DNA from: Novipirellula artificiosorum
Lineage (GTDB): Bacteria > Planctomycetota > Planctomycetia > Pirellulales > Pirellulaceae
Direction: 5' to 3'
Assembly: GCF_007860135.1 (NCBI RefSeq)
Contig: NZ_SJPV01000001.1
Span: 62,001 to 126,000 of the forward strand
DNA: 64,000 bases
The notes beneath the pieces are model-generated. The model made no database searches and had not been told where the DNA came from. It saw only the letters and a program-made list of their open reading frames with translations. Shown here piece after piece: positions 38,412 through 47,691 of this stretch (position 1 is its first letter; each line of letters begins with the position of its first letter). The position numbers and the translations under genes were made by a program.

Positions 38412-38732
38412 ATGCCAACTTATGATTATGAATGTGGATCTTGCGATCACAAGCTTGAAATTTTTCAAGGGATCAATGATCCAGTGAAAAAGAAATGCCC
38501 CGAGTGTGGCAAGAATAAACTGAAGCGCCTGTTCGGTAGCGGGGCGGCGATTGTGTTCAAGGGAAGCGGTTTTTATCAAACCGATTATCGTAGCGAGGGC
38601 TACAAAAAAGCAGCCAAGGCAGATAAGAAAACTTCGAGCGATTCGGCGGGTGAATCCAAGAGCAGCGAAAACAAGAGCAAGCCAAAGGCCGAAGCGAAGC
38701 CCAAACCCAAATCGACAGGCAAGGACGCATAA
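38412..38732 (+). CDS. FmdB-type zinc ribbon protein
   Basis: 106 residues. The N-terminal FmdB domain reads MPTYDYECGSCDHKLEIFQ and carries CxxC (9-12) and a second CxxC (CPEC, 34-37) for one zinc. GSGFYQTDYR follows. The last 45 residues are a disordered Lys/Ser tail. A role as a small regulatory protein is known only by family; nothing links it to the flagellar genes except position. Confidence 0.92.
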   Translation: MPTYDYECGSCDHKLEIFQGINDPVKKKCPECGKNKLKRLFGSGAAIVFKGSGFYQTDYRSEGYKKAAKADKKTSSDSAGESKSSENKSKPKAEAKPKPKSTGKDA

Positions 38733-38775
38733 GGCGATGCGACCGCAAGCGAGCAAGCTGCCGCTTGTGGGCACC
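38730..38775. repeat. Stop-codon-linked hairpin after the FmdB gene
   Basis: Begins at the stop (TAAGGCGATGCGACCGCA). The nine-base arms CCGCAAGCG (38743-38751) and CGCTTGTGG (38762-38770) pair with one G-T wobble around a ten-base loop. This is the most complete of the three related units. Confidence 0.6.
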
Positions 38776-38819
38776 CGCGTCAAACGCGAACCAGCATACA
38801 CCTGAAACCGGATGTCTTC

Positions 38820-39386
38820 ATGCCCCATGTTCCCTCTCCACTGCGTTTAGCCGCCAAACGCAGTTCGCTGCTGATCATCGACTTGCAAGAAAAGTTGGTG
38901 CCGGTCATTCCGTCGGGTGAAGCCGTGGTTGAGCAAACGCTACGATTGATTGAAGCGGCCAATCTGCTTGAGGTTCCCCATGCTGCAACCGTGCAGTACC
39001 CACGGGGACTCGGCGGCTTAGTTCCCGCGATTGCGGAGCGAGTTGCGCCGCCCGAGGAAAAGACCGCGTTTAGCGCAGCGGTGTGCCGCGAAGCGATTGA
39101 CACTTGGGCAACGCAGTCGCGTGACCAGATCGTCATCGTCGGTATTGAAACGCATGTTTGCGTGTTGCAAACGGTGCTGGATCTACTCGCCGAAGGGTTC
39201 CGAGTCTATGTGGTCACCGAGGCGGTCGCGTCCCGACACGGCCGCGACCACGAAACAGCGATCGAGCGGATGGTGAACTCCGGTGCGACGATGATCACAG
39301 CAGAATCGGTGATGTTTGAATGGCTGGAAACATCGAAGCACCCGCAATTTAAAGCGATCAGCCAGCTGGTCAAAAAGCGACGCTAG
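38820..39386 (+). CDS. Isochorismatase-family cysteine hydrolase
   Basis: 188 residues. The triad is visible: Asp in LLIIDLQEKL, Lys in EEKTAFSA, and Cys in THVCVLQT, with GIETHVC the family signature. Members hydrolyse isochorismate, nicotinamide or other amides; the short length and missing nicotinamidase metal site leave the substrate open. The stop TAG lies inside a palindrome shared with the convergent gene. Confidence 0.92.
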   Translation: MPHVPSPLRLAAKRSSLLIIDLQEKLVPVIPSGEAVVEQTLRLIEAANLLEVPHAATVQYPRGLGGLVPAIAERVAPPEEKTAFSAAVCREAIDTWATQSRDQIVIVGIETHVCVLQTVLDLLAEGFRVYVVTEAVASRHGRDHETAIERMVNSGATMITAESVMFEWLETSKHPQFKAISQLVKKRR

Positions 39387-39398
39387 GCCGCGGGCCTA
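39384..39398. terminator. Palindrome containing two convergent stop codons
   Basis: TAGGCC GCG GGCCTA is perfectly self-complementary and holds the TAG stop of the isochorismatase gene on one arm and that of the DUF1559 gene on the other. It may serve as a short two-way terminator; no T-run follows. Confidence 0.4.
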
Positions 39399-40193
39399 AA
39401 GCTCTAGCCCAGCCAACACGTCGTCACCACCCGCTCGGGTGACAAGGGCATCAAACAACTCTCGCTCGAGGCTGTTGGTGACGGCGCGGACCGCACCGTC
39501 GGCCATGATCAAATGAGCCGACTGAGCGTCTTCCATCGAGGCGATCGCCGCAAAGGCTTCGTCGGGAGTCATGTTTTCCGTTGACGACCAGACGGTCGTG
39601 CGATTGGGCAGTTCAACCATCATGACGGTATTGGCGAGTCCGTCGGTGACGTCCCGAAAACGAACTATCGTGTAGGGCGTTGGAGGAAACATGGATTCAT
39701 CCGAGACGATCGCAAAAATGCCGGTTTCCCCTATTTCCCCCGAGGGCGACTGAAAGGACAGGGGTGGGTTCTGAAACACGGCCATGTTGGTCGAACTTGC
39801 CCAAGATTCATTCGAATCAATCGCCTCCCACTGAGCTTGACCTTCCACAAACGGTGACAGGGCAATTCGCCAGCCAATCGTTTCTTCCCCGTCCGAGTTG
39901 GCATTGACGGTAAAGGGAAGTTGCTTATACGCCGCGTGGTAGTTGTGGATTCCAAGAGCCACTTGCTTCGCATTATTGGATCGGGACATCCGCTGCGCGG
40001 CATGACGTCCAGCGTTGATCGCCGGTAACAGCAGGGCGACAACGACTCCACCGCACATCAACATCATCACACCGATCACCCCCAGCACGACCCAAAGGAC
40101 CACATTACCGGAGGACTGCGGTTGCACTGGAGCGGCGGGCGGAACGGTAAAGGGATCGCTTTGGCCAGAGGGATGCGGGGGTTGATTGGACAT
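39396..40193 (-). CDS. DUF1559-like protein without a prepilin signal
   Basis: 265 residues. A Pro/Gln-rich cytoplasmic head (1-30) precedes one transmembrane segment (about 34-58). Then comes the DUF1559 pseudopilin-like body: AARRMS-type spacing with RSNNAKQVALGIHNYHA, ETIGWRIALSPFVEG, and a closing ADGAVRAVT. The usual type IV prepilin cleavage motif is absent, so it probably stays as an anchored membrane protein. ATG 40193 has GAGG seven bases upstream. Confidence 0.8.
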   Translation of the reverse strand: MSNQPPHPSGQSDPFTVPPAAPVQPQSSGNVVLWVVLGVIGVMMLMCGGVVVALLLPAINAGRHAAQRMSRSNNAKQVALGIHNYHAAYKQLPFTVNANSDGEETIGWRIALSPFVEGQAQWEAIDSNESWASSTNMAVFQNPPLSFQSPSGEIGETGIFAIVSDESMFPPTPYTIVRFRDVTDGLANTVMMVELPNRTTVWSSTENMTPDEAFAAIASMEDAQSAHLIMADGAVRAVTNSLERELFDALVTRAGGDDVLAGLEL

Positions 40194-40240
40194 CAAGGAC
40201 CTCGGAATCAGTTTGGGTGTTGATCGGACGGGATCCTCGA

Positions 40241-40246
40241 ATTGTA
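40241..40246 (-). promoter_or_regulatory. Possible -10 box for the DUF1559 gene
   Basis: TACAAT on the minus strand, 48 bases before the start codon. No good -35 is visible. Weak evidence. Confidence 0.25.
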
Positions 40247-40265
40247 CTGTATTCCATGCATCGTA

Positions 40266-41444
40266 CTAAGCCGAATCGCCGCGAAGTTCACGGCGATATC
40301 GCGAAGGTGTCGTCCCGTACTCTTTACGAAAAACCTGGATGAAATAACTGGGCGTGGCATACCCGGATGCAACCGCGATCTTGGGAACGGGCAAATCCGA
40401 TTCCAATAACAGCGTCCGGGCACGCTGAAGTCGTATGCGTTGCAGTTCTGCGTGCAGCGTTCGCCCGACCATGTGCGAGAAACGCAACTCCAGATTGCGA
40501 CGGGAAATGTCCAACTGACGCAAAATGTCGGCAACTTGTATCGGTTCGCTGGCGTGGTCATGAATAAAACGAAGCGCTTCAACGACATCGGGATCCTCAA
40601 TCGCAATCATGTCGGTGCTACGACGGGTCACAACGCTAAGGGGTTCCGCGATCAAGCACCTTGGCTCGACTTCGTCGCCACGCATCATCTGATCCAGTAG
40701 TTCTGCAGCGCGAAACCCAACTCCGGCGGCATTGAGCACCACGCTCGACAGCGGCGGATCGGCCAATTCACAAAGCAAATCATCGTTATCGACTCCGATC
40801 AGCGCCAATTCTTCGGGGATACGAATTCCCGCGACGTGGCACGCCTCGGCGACTTCACGTCCCCGATCGTCGTTGCATGCCATCACGGCGATCGGCAAAG
40901 GCAACGTCGAGAGCCACTCCGCAAGCCGCGGTTGTTCCCGTTCCCAGACTCGCAACCGTCGTGATTTCGGAGCATGGTAGACGTGAACCTCAAAGCCGGC
41001 TTTCTCAATCGCATGGCAGAACCCCTCTTGGCGTTTCGCGGACCACACGCGGTCGGCGATTCCAATGAAGGCAAACTGGCGAAAGCCGCGTCGCAGCAAG
41101 TACTCCGCCGCCATCGTGGCGGCGCCGACCGAATCCGATTTCACTTCGCTGAGTTGCGAGAGGGGGTGATCGGTATCAAGTTGTTTGTCTGACAAATCCA
41201 AAGCGATCGTCGGGAGTCCAGAATCGAGGATTGCTTTGGCGATGCGTGGTGTCTCGATTCGGGCAATGATCCCCGTGCCCCCCCATTCTCGCATTCGCGG
41301 CACCGCTTGTTCGAAATCACCCGGCGTCAAATAGAAACGCCACGGCCCATGCAGTCGACCGTAACGAATGATCCCTCGCAGCATCTGCTGTCCATACCCG
41401 CGAGCGGTTTCGACCAGCAGTGCAACTTTGGGAGGGCCATTCAT
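40266..41444 (-). CDS. XylR-type AraC family regulator
   Basis: 392 residues. The first 275 resemble a LacI/periplasmic-binding sugar-sensing domain (VALLVETARGYGQQMLRGI, RQFAFIGIAD, MACNDDRGREVAEAC, IPEELALIGVDNDD). The last 100 form an AraC double HTH (VADILRQLDISRRNLELRF and IAVASGYATPSYFIQVFRKE). This layout matches the XylR group that activates sugar-use genes. It is divergent from the aldehyde dehydrogenase gene with 147 bases between, so that gene is a likely target. The sugar sensed is unknown. Confidence 0.92.
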   Translation of the reverse strand: MNGPPKVALLVETARGYGQQMLRGIIRYGRLHGPWRFYLTPGDFEQAVPRMREWGGTGIIARIETPRIAKAILDSGLPTIALDLSDKQLDTDHPLSQLSEVKSDSVGAATMAAEYLLRRGFRQFAFIGIADRVWSAKRQEGFCHAIEKAGFEVHVYHAPKSRRLRVWEREQPRLAEWLSTLPLPIAVMACNDDRGREVAEACHVAGIRIPEELALIGVDNDDLLCELADPPLSSVVLNAAGVGFRAAELLDQMMRGDEVEPRCLIAEPLSVVTRRSTDMIAIEDPDVVEALRFIHDHASEPIQVADILRQLDISRRNLELRFSHMVGRTLHAELQRIRLQRARTLLLESDLPVPKIAVASGYATPSYFIQVFRKEYGTTPSRYRRELRGDSA

Positions 41445-41529
41445 GGGACGCTATCACGATCGTTGAGGAGCGGATCAGGTATTCTTCCACCCTAAAAGCC
41501 TATCGATTTCTTCGCCGCTCGACATCCGG

Positions 41530-41535
41530 TACAAT
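41530..41535 (+). promoter_or_regulatory. Possible -10 box for the aldehyde dehydrogenase gene
   Basis: TACAAT, 57 bases before the ATG, in the region shared with the divergent XylR-type gene. The -35 position is not clear. Weak. Confidence 0.3.
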
Positions 41536-41591
41536 TTGGGATCCCCAGCCAAGACCGCCCTCTCTTCAACCTCTTTCTCATCGAGGCAGCC

Positions 41592-43067
41592 ATGTCAGCG
41601 ACTTTTTCCGACACGACTCCTGAAATCAACATTCGTGAAACCGACTGTTTCATCAACGGCAATTGGGTTCCTTCGATTAGTGGGAAGACCTTTTCGACCA
41701 TTAATCCAGCAACCGAGGAAGTCATCGCCCAAGTGGCCGAGGGGGATGCTGCCGACGTCGATTTGGCTGCCAAGGCGGCTCGCGATGCGTTTGACTCGGG
41801 CGATTGGCCTAAGATGGACGCGCGAGATCGAGGACGATTGCTTTATCAGTTGGCGGATCGAATCGAACAAGACATTGATGAATTGGCTGCTCTCGAAACG
41901 CTCGACAATGGCAAACCCATCAGCGAGAGCCGCTACGGCGATCTGCCTTTGGTGATCGATTGCATGCGTTACTACGCGGGGTTTGCGGACAAGATCCAAG
42001 GCAGCACCGTTCCGATCCGCGGCAACTATTTCTGTTACACACGGCGTGAACCGATTGGCGTTGCGGGACAGATCATCCCCTGGAATTTCCCGATGCTGAT
42101 GACCACTTGGAAATGGAGTCCCGCCCTGGCTGCTGGCTGCACGATCGTCATGAAACCGGCCGAACAAACTCCGTTGACCTGCCTTCGGATGGCTCAGTTG
42201 GCCAAAGAGGTCGGCTTTCCCGACGGAGTCATCAATGTGGTTCCCGGCTATGGCCCTACGGCGGGCGCCGCAGTCGTGAAGCATCCGCTGATCGACAAGA
42301 TCGCCTTCACGGGCGAGCATCGCACGGCTCAGATCATCACGCGAGATTCCGCGGAGACGCTGAAACGATTGACGTTTGAACTGGGGGGCAAAAGCCCCAA
42401 CGTGATCTTCGCCGACGCGGATTTGGATGCGGCAGCGATGGGAGCGTATGTGGGGCTGTTCCTCAATCAAGGCCAATGTTGCTGTGCCGGCAGTCGCGTT
42501 TTTGTTGAGAACCGTGTCCATGACGAGTTTCTTGAAAAGCTACAAAAGTTGACGCGAGACCGAAAAGTGGGCAATCCGTTTGACCCCGCTACCCACCAGG
42601 GGCCACAGGTCGACCAGGCTCAATTTGACAAGATCATGTCGTATGTCGACAAGGGACGCGCCGAAGGTGCAACGTGCGTCACCGGCGGCCATCGCGTGGG
42701 TAACAAAGGGTACTTTGTCGAGCCGACCATTTTCGATGGAGTCCAAGATCAAATGGCAATCGCGACCGACGAGATCTTTGGCCCCGTGCTGAGCGTGCTG
42801 ACGTTTGAGGACAAAGAGGACATGATTCGTCGTGCCAACAATACGTTCTATGGACTTGCTGCGGCAGTCTGGACTCGCGACCTTTCGATTGCCCACGATT
42901 TTGCTCGACGTGTCCGCGCAGGCACCATCTGGGTGAATTGTTACGATGTGTTTGATGCGGCTGCCCCCTTTGGTGGATTCAAGATGAGTGGGTATGGCCG
43001 CGAACTCGGTGAAGAGGGCTTGCGGGCTTATACCGAAAACAAAACAGTGACGGTGGCACTTTCGTGA
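41592..43067 (+). CDS. Aldehyde dehydrogenase
   Basis: NAD(P)-dependent oxidation of an aldehyde to the acid. 491 residues, normal length. Key residues: Asn165 in PWNFP, Glu263 in FELGGKSPN, and Cys297 in GQCCCAGSR. The usual GSTxxG loop of the cofactor fold reads GEHRTAQ (241-247), which may change cofactor handling. The closing [13 protein letters not shown] is typical of ALDH1/2-like enzymes. The substrate is not assigned. The stop overlaps the next gene by four bases. Confidence 0.96.
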   Translation: MSATFSDTTPEINIRETDCFINGNWVPSISGKTFSTINPATEEVIAQVAEGDAADVDLAAKAARDAFDSGDWPKMDARDRGRLLYQLADRIEQDIDELAALETLDNGKPISESRYGDLPLVIDCMRYYAGFADKIQGSTVPIRGNYFCYTRREPIGVAGQIIPWNFPMLMTTWKWSPALAAGCTIVMKPAEQTPLTCLRMAQLAKEVGFPDGVINVVPGYGPTAGAAVVKHPLIDKIAFTGEHRTAQIITRDSAETLKRLTFELGGKSPNVIFADADLDAAAMGAYVGLFLNQGQCCCAGSRVFVENRVHDEFLEKLQKLTRDRKVGNPFDPATHQGPQVDQAQFDKIMSYVDKGRAEGATCVTGGHRVGNKGYFVEPTIFDGVQDQMAIATDEIFGPVLSVLTFEDKEDMIRRANNTFYGLAAAVWTRDLSIAHDFARRVRAGTIWVNCYDVFDAAAPFGGFKMSGYGRELGEEGLRAYTENKTVTVALS

Positions 43068-44497
43068 ACGATGCGATCAACCAAGTTGCGAAGCAAGAAT
43101 TCCAGTGGCTCACTCAATTGCCATGGCTGCTGCTCGCGCTGATTGCTTTGCCGCTGGTGCTTGCCGCCTGGCGATCCAAGATCTATCCAACGCGGTGGTG
43201 GATCGCATGGGTCGGGTTGGCGGTCGCGTTGAGCCTCTTCACCGTCTTTGCTCCTGCGATGATCATTGCGGTAGGGATCCTTGATGGGTTGGTCATCACC
43301 GTCGCGGCGGTCGATTACTTGTTGCTCTATTTGGCGACCAACGATGGGATTCATGTTTCGCGAGAACTGCCTCGAACCTGCTCGTTGGGAGTCCCGGTGG
43401 CCAGTGAGTTGACCGTTGAAAATGGTACGCTGCTGACACTTTCCGGCGAGGTCTGTGATGATTTACCCGAACATTTTACGGCGTCACCGAATCAGCACAC
43501 GTTGCGGCTTCCGCCACGCGGTCGGATGACCGCGCATCGTAAAATGACGCCCACCCGACGCGGCGCCTTTGAACTCGAGTACGTTTACATGGGTTTCCTT
43601 AGCCCGCTACGGTTGTGGAACCGCCAACTTCGGCTCGAACTTCACAATCGGTTGAATGTCTATCCCGACATGAAGCAGTTGTCGGATTACGCATTGCTGG
43701 CTCGCACGAATCGGCTCAGCTTGATCGGAGTTCGTCGCACGCGTCGAATTGGGCAAGATAGCGACTTCGAACGACTGAGAGATTACAGTCGTGATGACAA
43801 TTACCGTCACATTGATTGGCGCAGCACAGCCCGTCGTCACAAGTTGACGGTGCGGCAATTCCAGAGTGACCAAAGTCAGCGAGTGATGTTTCTGCTCGAT
43901 TGCGGTCGCATGATGACGAACGAGCGAGACGGCTACTCGCTACTCGACCATGCGCTCAACTCGGTATTGATGATGTCCTATGTCGCGTTAAGCCAAGGCG
44001 ACGCGGTCGGCATGTTGTGCTTCTCCGATACGATCCATGCCTTCATTCCACCACGAGGTGGCAGCAGCCAGATGAATCGTTTGATCCAAGCGGGGTTTGA
44101 CCAATTTCCGCGACTGGTGGAATCACGCTATGACCAGGCATTCTTGTACTTGTCGACGCATTGTAAACGTCGCTCGTTGGTGGTGCTGACCACCAACGTG
44201 ATTGACGAAGTCAATGGCGCAGCCGTCGTCGACTACCTCACCAACCTAAGCGGGCATCATTTGCCACTCGGTGTTTTACTTCGAGACCATACCATGTTCG
44301 ACGCGGCGGATTCCCCGTCGGGCAGCCGCTTTTCAATGTATCGTTCGGCAGCCGCCGCGGATATTTTGCTGTGGCGACACCAAGTCCTGAAGGATCTTGA
44401 ACATCGCGGCGTGTTGGTCGTCGACGCGTTCCCCGATGAATTGACCGCCCCGCTCGTGAATCAATATCTTGAAATCAAGGCAAAGCATCTGTTGTAG
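43064..44497 (+). CDS. DUF58 domain membrane protein
   Basis: 477 residues. Two N-terminal hydrophobic segments (about 19-36 and 45-75) precede a beta-rich region. The DUF58 block follows: [18 protein letters not shown], then [16 protein letters not shown] von Willebrand A-like fold comes next, with a degenerate metal site (LDCGRMM in place of DxSxS). DUF58 proteins usually travel with MoxR ATPases; none is adjacent here. The GTG start overlaps the aldehyde dehydrogenase stop (GTGA). The 3' end overlaps the convergent ComEA-like gene by 23 bases. Confidence 0.88.
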   Translation: MNDAINQVAKQEFQWLTQLPWLLLALIALPLVLAAWRSKIYPTRWWIAWVGLAVALSLFTVFAPAMIIAVGILDGLVITVAAVDYLLLYLATNDGIHVSRELPRTCSLGVPVASELTVENGTLLTLSGEVCDDLPEHFTASPNQHTLRLPPRGRMTAHRKMTPTRRGAFELEYVYMGFLSPLRLWNRQLRLELHNRLNVYPDMKQLSDYALLARTNRLSLIGVRRTRRIGQDSDFERLRDYSRDDNYRHIDWRSTARRHKLTVRQFQSDQSQRVMFLLDCGRMMTNERDGYSLLDHALNSVLMMSYVALSQGDAVGMLCFSDTIHAFIPPRGGSSQMNRLIQAGFDQFPRLVESRYDQAFLYLSTHCKRRSLVVLTTNVIDEVNGAAVVDYLTNLSGHHLPLGVLLRDHTMFDAADSPSGSRFSMYRSAAAADILLWRHQVLKDLEHRGVLVVDAFPDELTAPLVNQYLEIKAKHLL

Positions 44498-44900
44498 TCG
44501 TCACGCAAGTCGGTGATGGCAACTTAACAACACAATAGGGGGTGATTGCCTGTACCGTCTTGGGACCGATTCCTGCAACACGCTGCAACTGTTCAACCGT
44601 TTCGAAAGGACCGTGACGGATGCGATCGGTGACGATCCGATCTGCCAACACAGGGCCGACGGTGGGCAACAGAGACAGTTCCGTTGAACCCGCTTCGTTG
44701 ATGTCCAAGAGCAACAAACGAGCGTGGTTCTGCATACCCCGAGGCGGCTCGATGCCGAGCAGCGACCAACCACACAACCCGACCAAGGCGACCAGCGACA
44801 GCAACGTTCCGATGGCCAAGGTCCACTGGACTCGTACCTGAGCCAATGGGCTGTCGTCCGTTTTGAAACGCTCGCAACCGACCATCGTGAAGCAATGCAT
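44475..44900 (-). CDS. ComEA-like helix-hairpin-helix membrane protein
   Basis: About 141 residues from the ATG at 44900. One transmembrane segment (about 27-48) is followed by a pair of helix-hairpin-helix motifs: DINEAGSTELSLLPTVGPVL and VEQLQRVAGIGPKTVQAI. This is the ComEA DNA-binding arrangement used in DNA uptake. Starts at 44885 or further upstream (45005) cannot be excluded; the extra 35 codons are Arg/Cys-rich and look non-coding. No other competence gene is near. Confidence 0.8.
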   Translation of the reverse strand: MHCFTMVGCERFKTDDSPLAQVRVQWTLAIGTLLSLVALVGLCGWSLLGIEPPRGMQNHARLLLLDINEAGSTELSLLPTVGPVLADRIVTDRIRHGPFETVEQLQRVAGIGPKTVQAITPYCVVKLPSPTCVTTTTDALP

Positions 44901-45098
44901 CGTCAAGAAAAAAGTGAAAACTCGTCTTGTTCGCAGACTTCGACCGCAGCGGCATATGGCCGAACGTCTACCTGCATTATGATGTTCCTGCGCAAAGTCC
45001 TTCAACCGACCTCATCCGCATCCAGATCGTTTTCAAAGAGAATTCTTCTGCAAATCGCTAGCATTTTTGGCATTTACCGTACGAGACTCCGACCCACC

Positions 45099-45130
45099 CA
45101 TGAATGACTACAAGCATGAATGACTACAAG
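45099..45130. repeat. 16-base tandem duplication over the nadC start
   Basis: CATGAATGACTACAAG occurs twice head to tail (45099-45114 and 45115-45130). The upstream copy places an out-of-frame ATG that reads seven codons and stops at 45121-45123, just after the likely nadC start at 45116. Confidence 0.95.
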
Positions 45131-46048
45131 ACTGTGACGGCAGACGAACGTTTAGAAAATGACCTGCGAGCTCTTGTTCGACTGTCCATTGCCGAAGACC
45201 TATGCAGCTCGGTGGATTGGACGACCGTTTGTTTGATCCAACCGGACGCCCGAGGGAGCTGCCAAATCGTTCCTCGCGTGAGCGGGGTCTGCGCGGGACT
45301 CGCAACCTTAGCTTGGATGGTCGATGAATTCGATGCAGACTTAGAGACCGAGTGTTTACAATCCGATGCATCTACGATGGTCCCGGGTAGGCCGATCGCG
45401 AAACTTCGCGGCAATGTTCGCGATCTTTTGACATGCGAACGCACGGTGTTGAACATCCTCAGTCGGTTGTGTGGCGTCGCCACGTTGACGCAGGCTTACG
45501 TGCATGCGATGGGCACGACGTCCTCGCGTTTGTACGACACACGGAAAACGACTCCCGGTTGGCGGCTGCTCGAAAAATACGCGGTCTCCTGCGGCGGGGG
45601 CCATAATCATCGTAGCGGCCTGTATGACGGCTTCTTGATCAAAGACAATCATCTCTCGCTTGCGGGAGTTGACGCATCGGGTCCCCTATCCGCCAGTGCC
45701 GCCGCCCGCAAAGCGATTGCGTGGCGAGGTGCCACCGTGGAGCATTTAACGGCCCCGCAAATCGTCGAAATCGAAGTCGATACGTTGGACCAATTTCGTG
45801 ATGTCATCCAAGCTCGGCCCGACATCGTGTTGCTGGACAACTTCACCGTGGAGCAACTTCGCGAAGCCGTTGCCATCCGAAACGATTCCGCCCTGTCGCT
45901 CGAACTTGAAGCATCCGGGAACGTTCGTTTGGAAACCATCGCTGAAATCGCTACGACCGGTGTAGACCGCATCAGCTGTGGTGCATTGACGCACCAAGCC
46001 ACTTCTTTGGACCTTGGATTGGATTGGTTCGATGAAACGCTGAGCTAG
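45116..46048 (+). CDS. nadC: Nicotinate-nucleotide pyrophosphorylase
   Basis: Makes nicotinate mononucleotide from quinolinate and PRPP in NAD synthesis. 310 residues. The conserved blocks DTRKTTPGWRLLEKYAV, GGGHNHR, LIKDNH and EIEVDT are all present, with DIVLLDNF and GVDRISCGALTH near the end. ATG 45116 gives the natural start; ATG 45104 is in frame four codons earlier but arises from the tandem duplication. Confidence 0.96.
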   Translation: MNDYKTVTADERLENDLRALVRLSIAEDLCSSVDWTTVCLIQPDARGSCQIVPRVSGVCAGLATLAWMVDEFDADLETECLQSDASTMVPGRPIAKLRGNVRDLLTCERTVLNILSRLCGVATLTQAYVHAMGTTSSRLYDTRKTTPGWRLLEKYAVSCGGGHNHRSGLYDGFLIKDNHLSLAGVDASGPLSASAAARKAIAWRGATVEHLTAPQIVEIEVDTLDQFRDVIQARPDIVLLDNFTVEQLREAVAIRNDSALSLELEASGNVRLETIAEIATTGVDRISCGALTHQATSLDLGLDWFDETLS

Positions 46049-46127
46049 GGTTTTGTGCAGTAGGCCCGATGTCGTCGCATCTACTGTGACGTGGATCGTT
46101 TCGGCACGCACAAACCCAAAGTCACTC

Positions 46128-47528
46128 ATGCAGTCACCAATCGTTCCTCATCGACGATGGTGGGATTTTATCCAGCCAACACTCGACGCTTCGGGCGTTT
46201 TCGCTTCGCTCGCGATCGTCAAATGGATTGCTCGCGGAGGCATCGACGAAACGGCTCAGGCGATGGGATTGATCGCCGTGGTGGTCTTCTTGTTGACGGG
46301 GCAGTTAACAGGACTCTACCGCAAAAGCCACGCGGGATCTGCAAACATGGAGATCTCCAGTATCGTGGCGACGTGGAGTCTCACGGCGTTGATCCTGGCG
46401 ATGCTCGGGTTCGCGACCCGCTATAGCCAAGAATTTGCTCGCTCGGTCATCTTTGCTTGGTGGGTATTGGCACCGGCGTTGATTGGCCTATTGCGAATGG
46501 CATTGCGAATCGTCCAGCAAGGACTGCTTCGCCGCGGCGTTGGGACGCGGCAAATCGCGATTGCGGGCTTGAACCAACTCGGCATTCAAATGGCAACCAA
46601 TGTCGCAGACGATCCCTCATTGGGGTTCAACTTGGTCGGCTTTTTCGATGATCGCAATGAAACCCGCTTCAACGGCAGCGATCATGCGTCCCATTCCCTT
46701 TCGGGCGACCTGCCCGAGTTGGTCCAACTGGCTCGGCAAGGGGCCATTGATACCATCTTCATCACTCTTCCGATGCGAGCGGAAGATCGAATTCGCGAAC
46801 TACTCGATCAACTGAGTGACTCGACCGTTTCGGTCTACATTGTGCCAGACTTTTTTGTCTTTGAGTTGCTGCACTCGCGATGGACCAGCATGGGAGGGAT
46901 CCCCGCTGTCAGCGTTTTCGAAAACCCGTTGTTTGGTGTCGATGGTGTGGTGAAACGGATCACGGACATCTGCATCGCGACGGCAGCCATCGGCGTGGCC
47001 GCAATTCCAATGCTTGCGATCGCCGCGATCGTGAAATTAACGTCGCCCGGCCCCGTCTTCTTTCGCCAAAAGCGTTATGGGCTTGATGGTCGCGAGATTC
47101 TGGTGTGGAAGTTCCGATCGATGCGAACCTGTGACAATGGGCCGGTGGTGAAACAAGCGACAAAGAACGATCCACGCGTCACGCGAGTCGGAAACATCCT
47201 GCGGCGATCCAGCCTCGATGAACTGCCTCAATTATTCAATGTGCTCGAAGGATCGATGTCACTGGTGGGGCCGCGGCCGCATGCATCCGCCCACAATGAA
47301 GAATACCGCAGTCGCATTCGGGGCTACATGCTACGTCACAAAGTCAAACCAGGTATCACAGGGTTGGCGCAAGTCAATGGCTGCCGCGGTGAAACCGATA
47401 CGATTGAGAAAATGGAACAACGGGTCGATTGGGACCACCGCTACATCCGTAGTTGGTCGCTCTGGTTAGACCTGAAGATCCTGATCAAGACGTTGCGAGT
47501 GGTATGGAGCCAATCGGAAGCGTACTAG
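46128..47528 (+). CDS. Undecaprenyl-phosphate sugar-1-phosphate transferase
   Basis: 466 residues. Four predicted N-terminal membrane helices, a Rossmann-like middle domain (RQIAIAGLNQLGIQMA, LVGFFDDR), then a fifth helix and the catalytic PglC/WcaJ-type domain: KRITDICIATAAIG, SPGPVFFRQKRYG, VWKFRSMR, SSLDELPQLFNVLEGSMSLV and KPGITGLAQVNG. It starts polysaccharide assembly on the lipid carrier at the inner membrane. ATG 46128 is preferred over an upstream in-frame TG-rich extension. No other exopolysaccharide gene is adjacent. Confidence 0.93.
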   Translation: MQSPIVPHRRWWDFIQPTLDASGVFASLAIVKWIARGGIDETAQAMGLIAVVVFLLTGQLTGLYRKSHAGSANMEISSIVATWSLTALILAMLGFATRYSQEFARSVIFAWWVLAPALIGLLRMALRIVQQGLLRRGVGTRQIAIAGLNQLGIQMATNVADDPSLGFNLVGFFDDRNETRFNGSDHASHSLSGDLPELVQLARQGAIDTIFITLPMRAEDRIRELLDQLSDSTVSVYIVPDFFVFELLHSRWTSMGGIPAVSVFENPLFGVDGVVKRITDICIATAAIGVAAIPMLAIAAIVKLTSPGPVFFRQKRYGLDGREILVWKFRSMRTCDNGPVVKQATKNDPRVTRVGNILRRSSLDELPQLFNVLEGSMSLVGPRPHASAHNEEYRSRIRGYMLRHKVKPGITGLAQVNGCRGETDTIEKMEQRVDWDHRYIRSWSLWLDLKILIKTLRVVWSQSEAY

Positions 47529-47612
47529 CAAACAGCATGGTTCTGGCGAAAGACGCGACAACAAAAATCGCCCTGGTCAGCAAAGTTTGCCAACCAGCGC
47601 GAATTGAGTTAA

Positions 47613-47655
47613 ACGGGCCAGATCAGGACGGGCCAGATCAGGACGGGCCAAATCA
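47613..47655. repeat. 15-base tandem repeat, nearly three copies
   Basis: ACGGGCCAGATCAGG occurs at 47613-47627 and 47628-47642, with a 13-base third copy carrying one mismatch. It lies between the convergent sugar transferase and oxidoreductase genes. Confidence 0.9.
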
Positions 47656-47691
47656 TTTGGTCGAGCGTCTGACGCTTCGGCACGATCGAGG

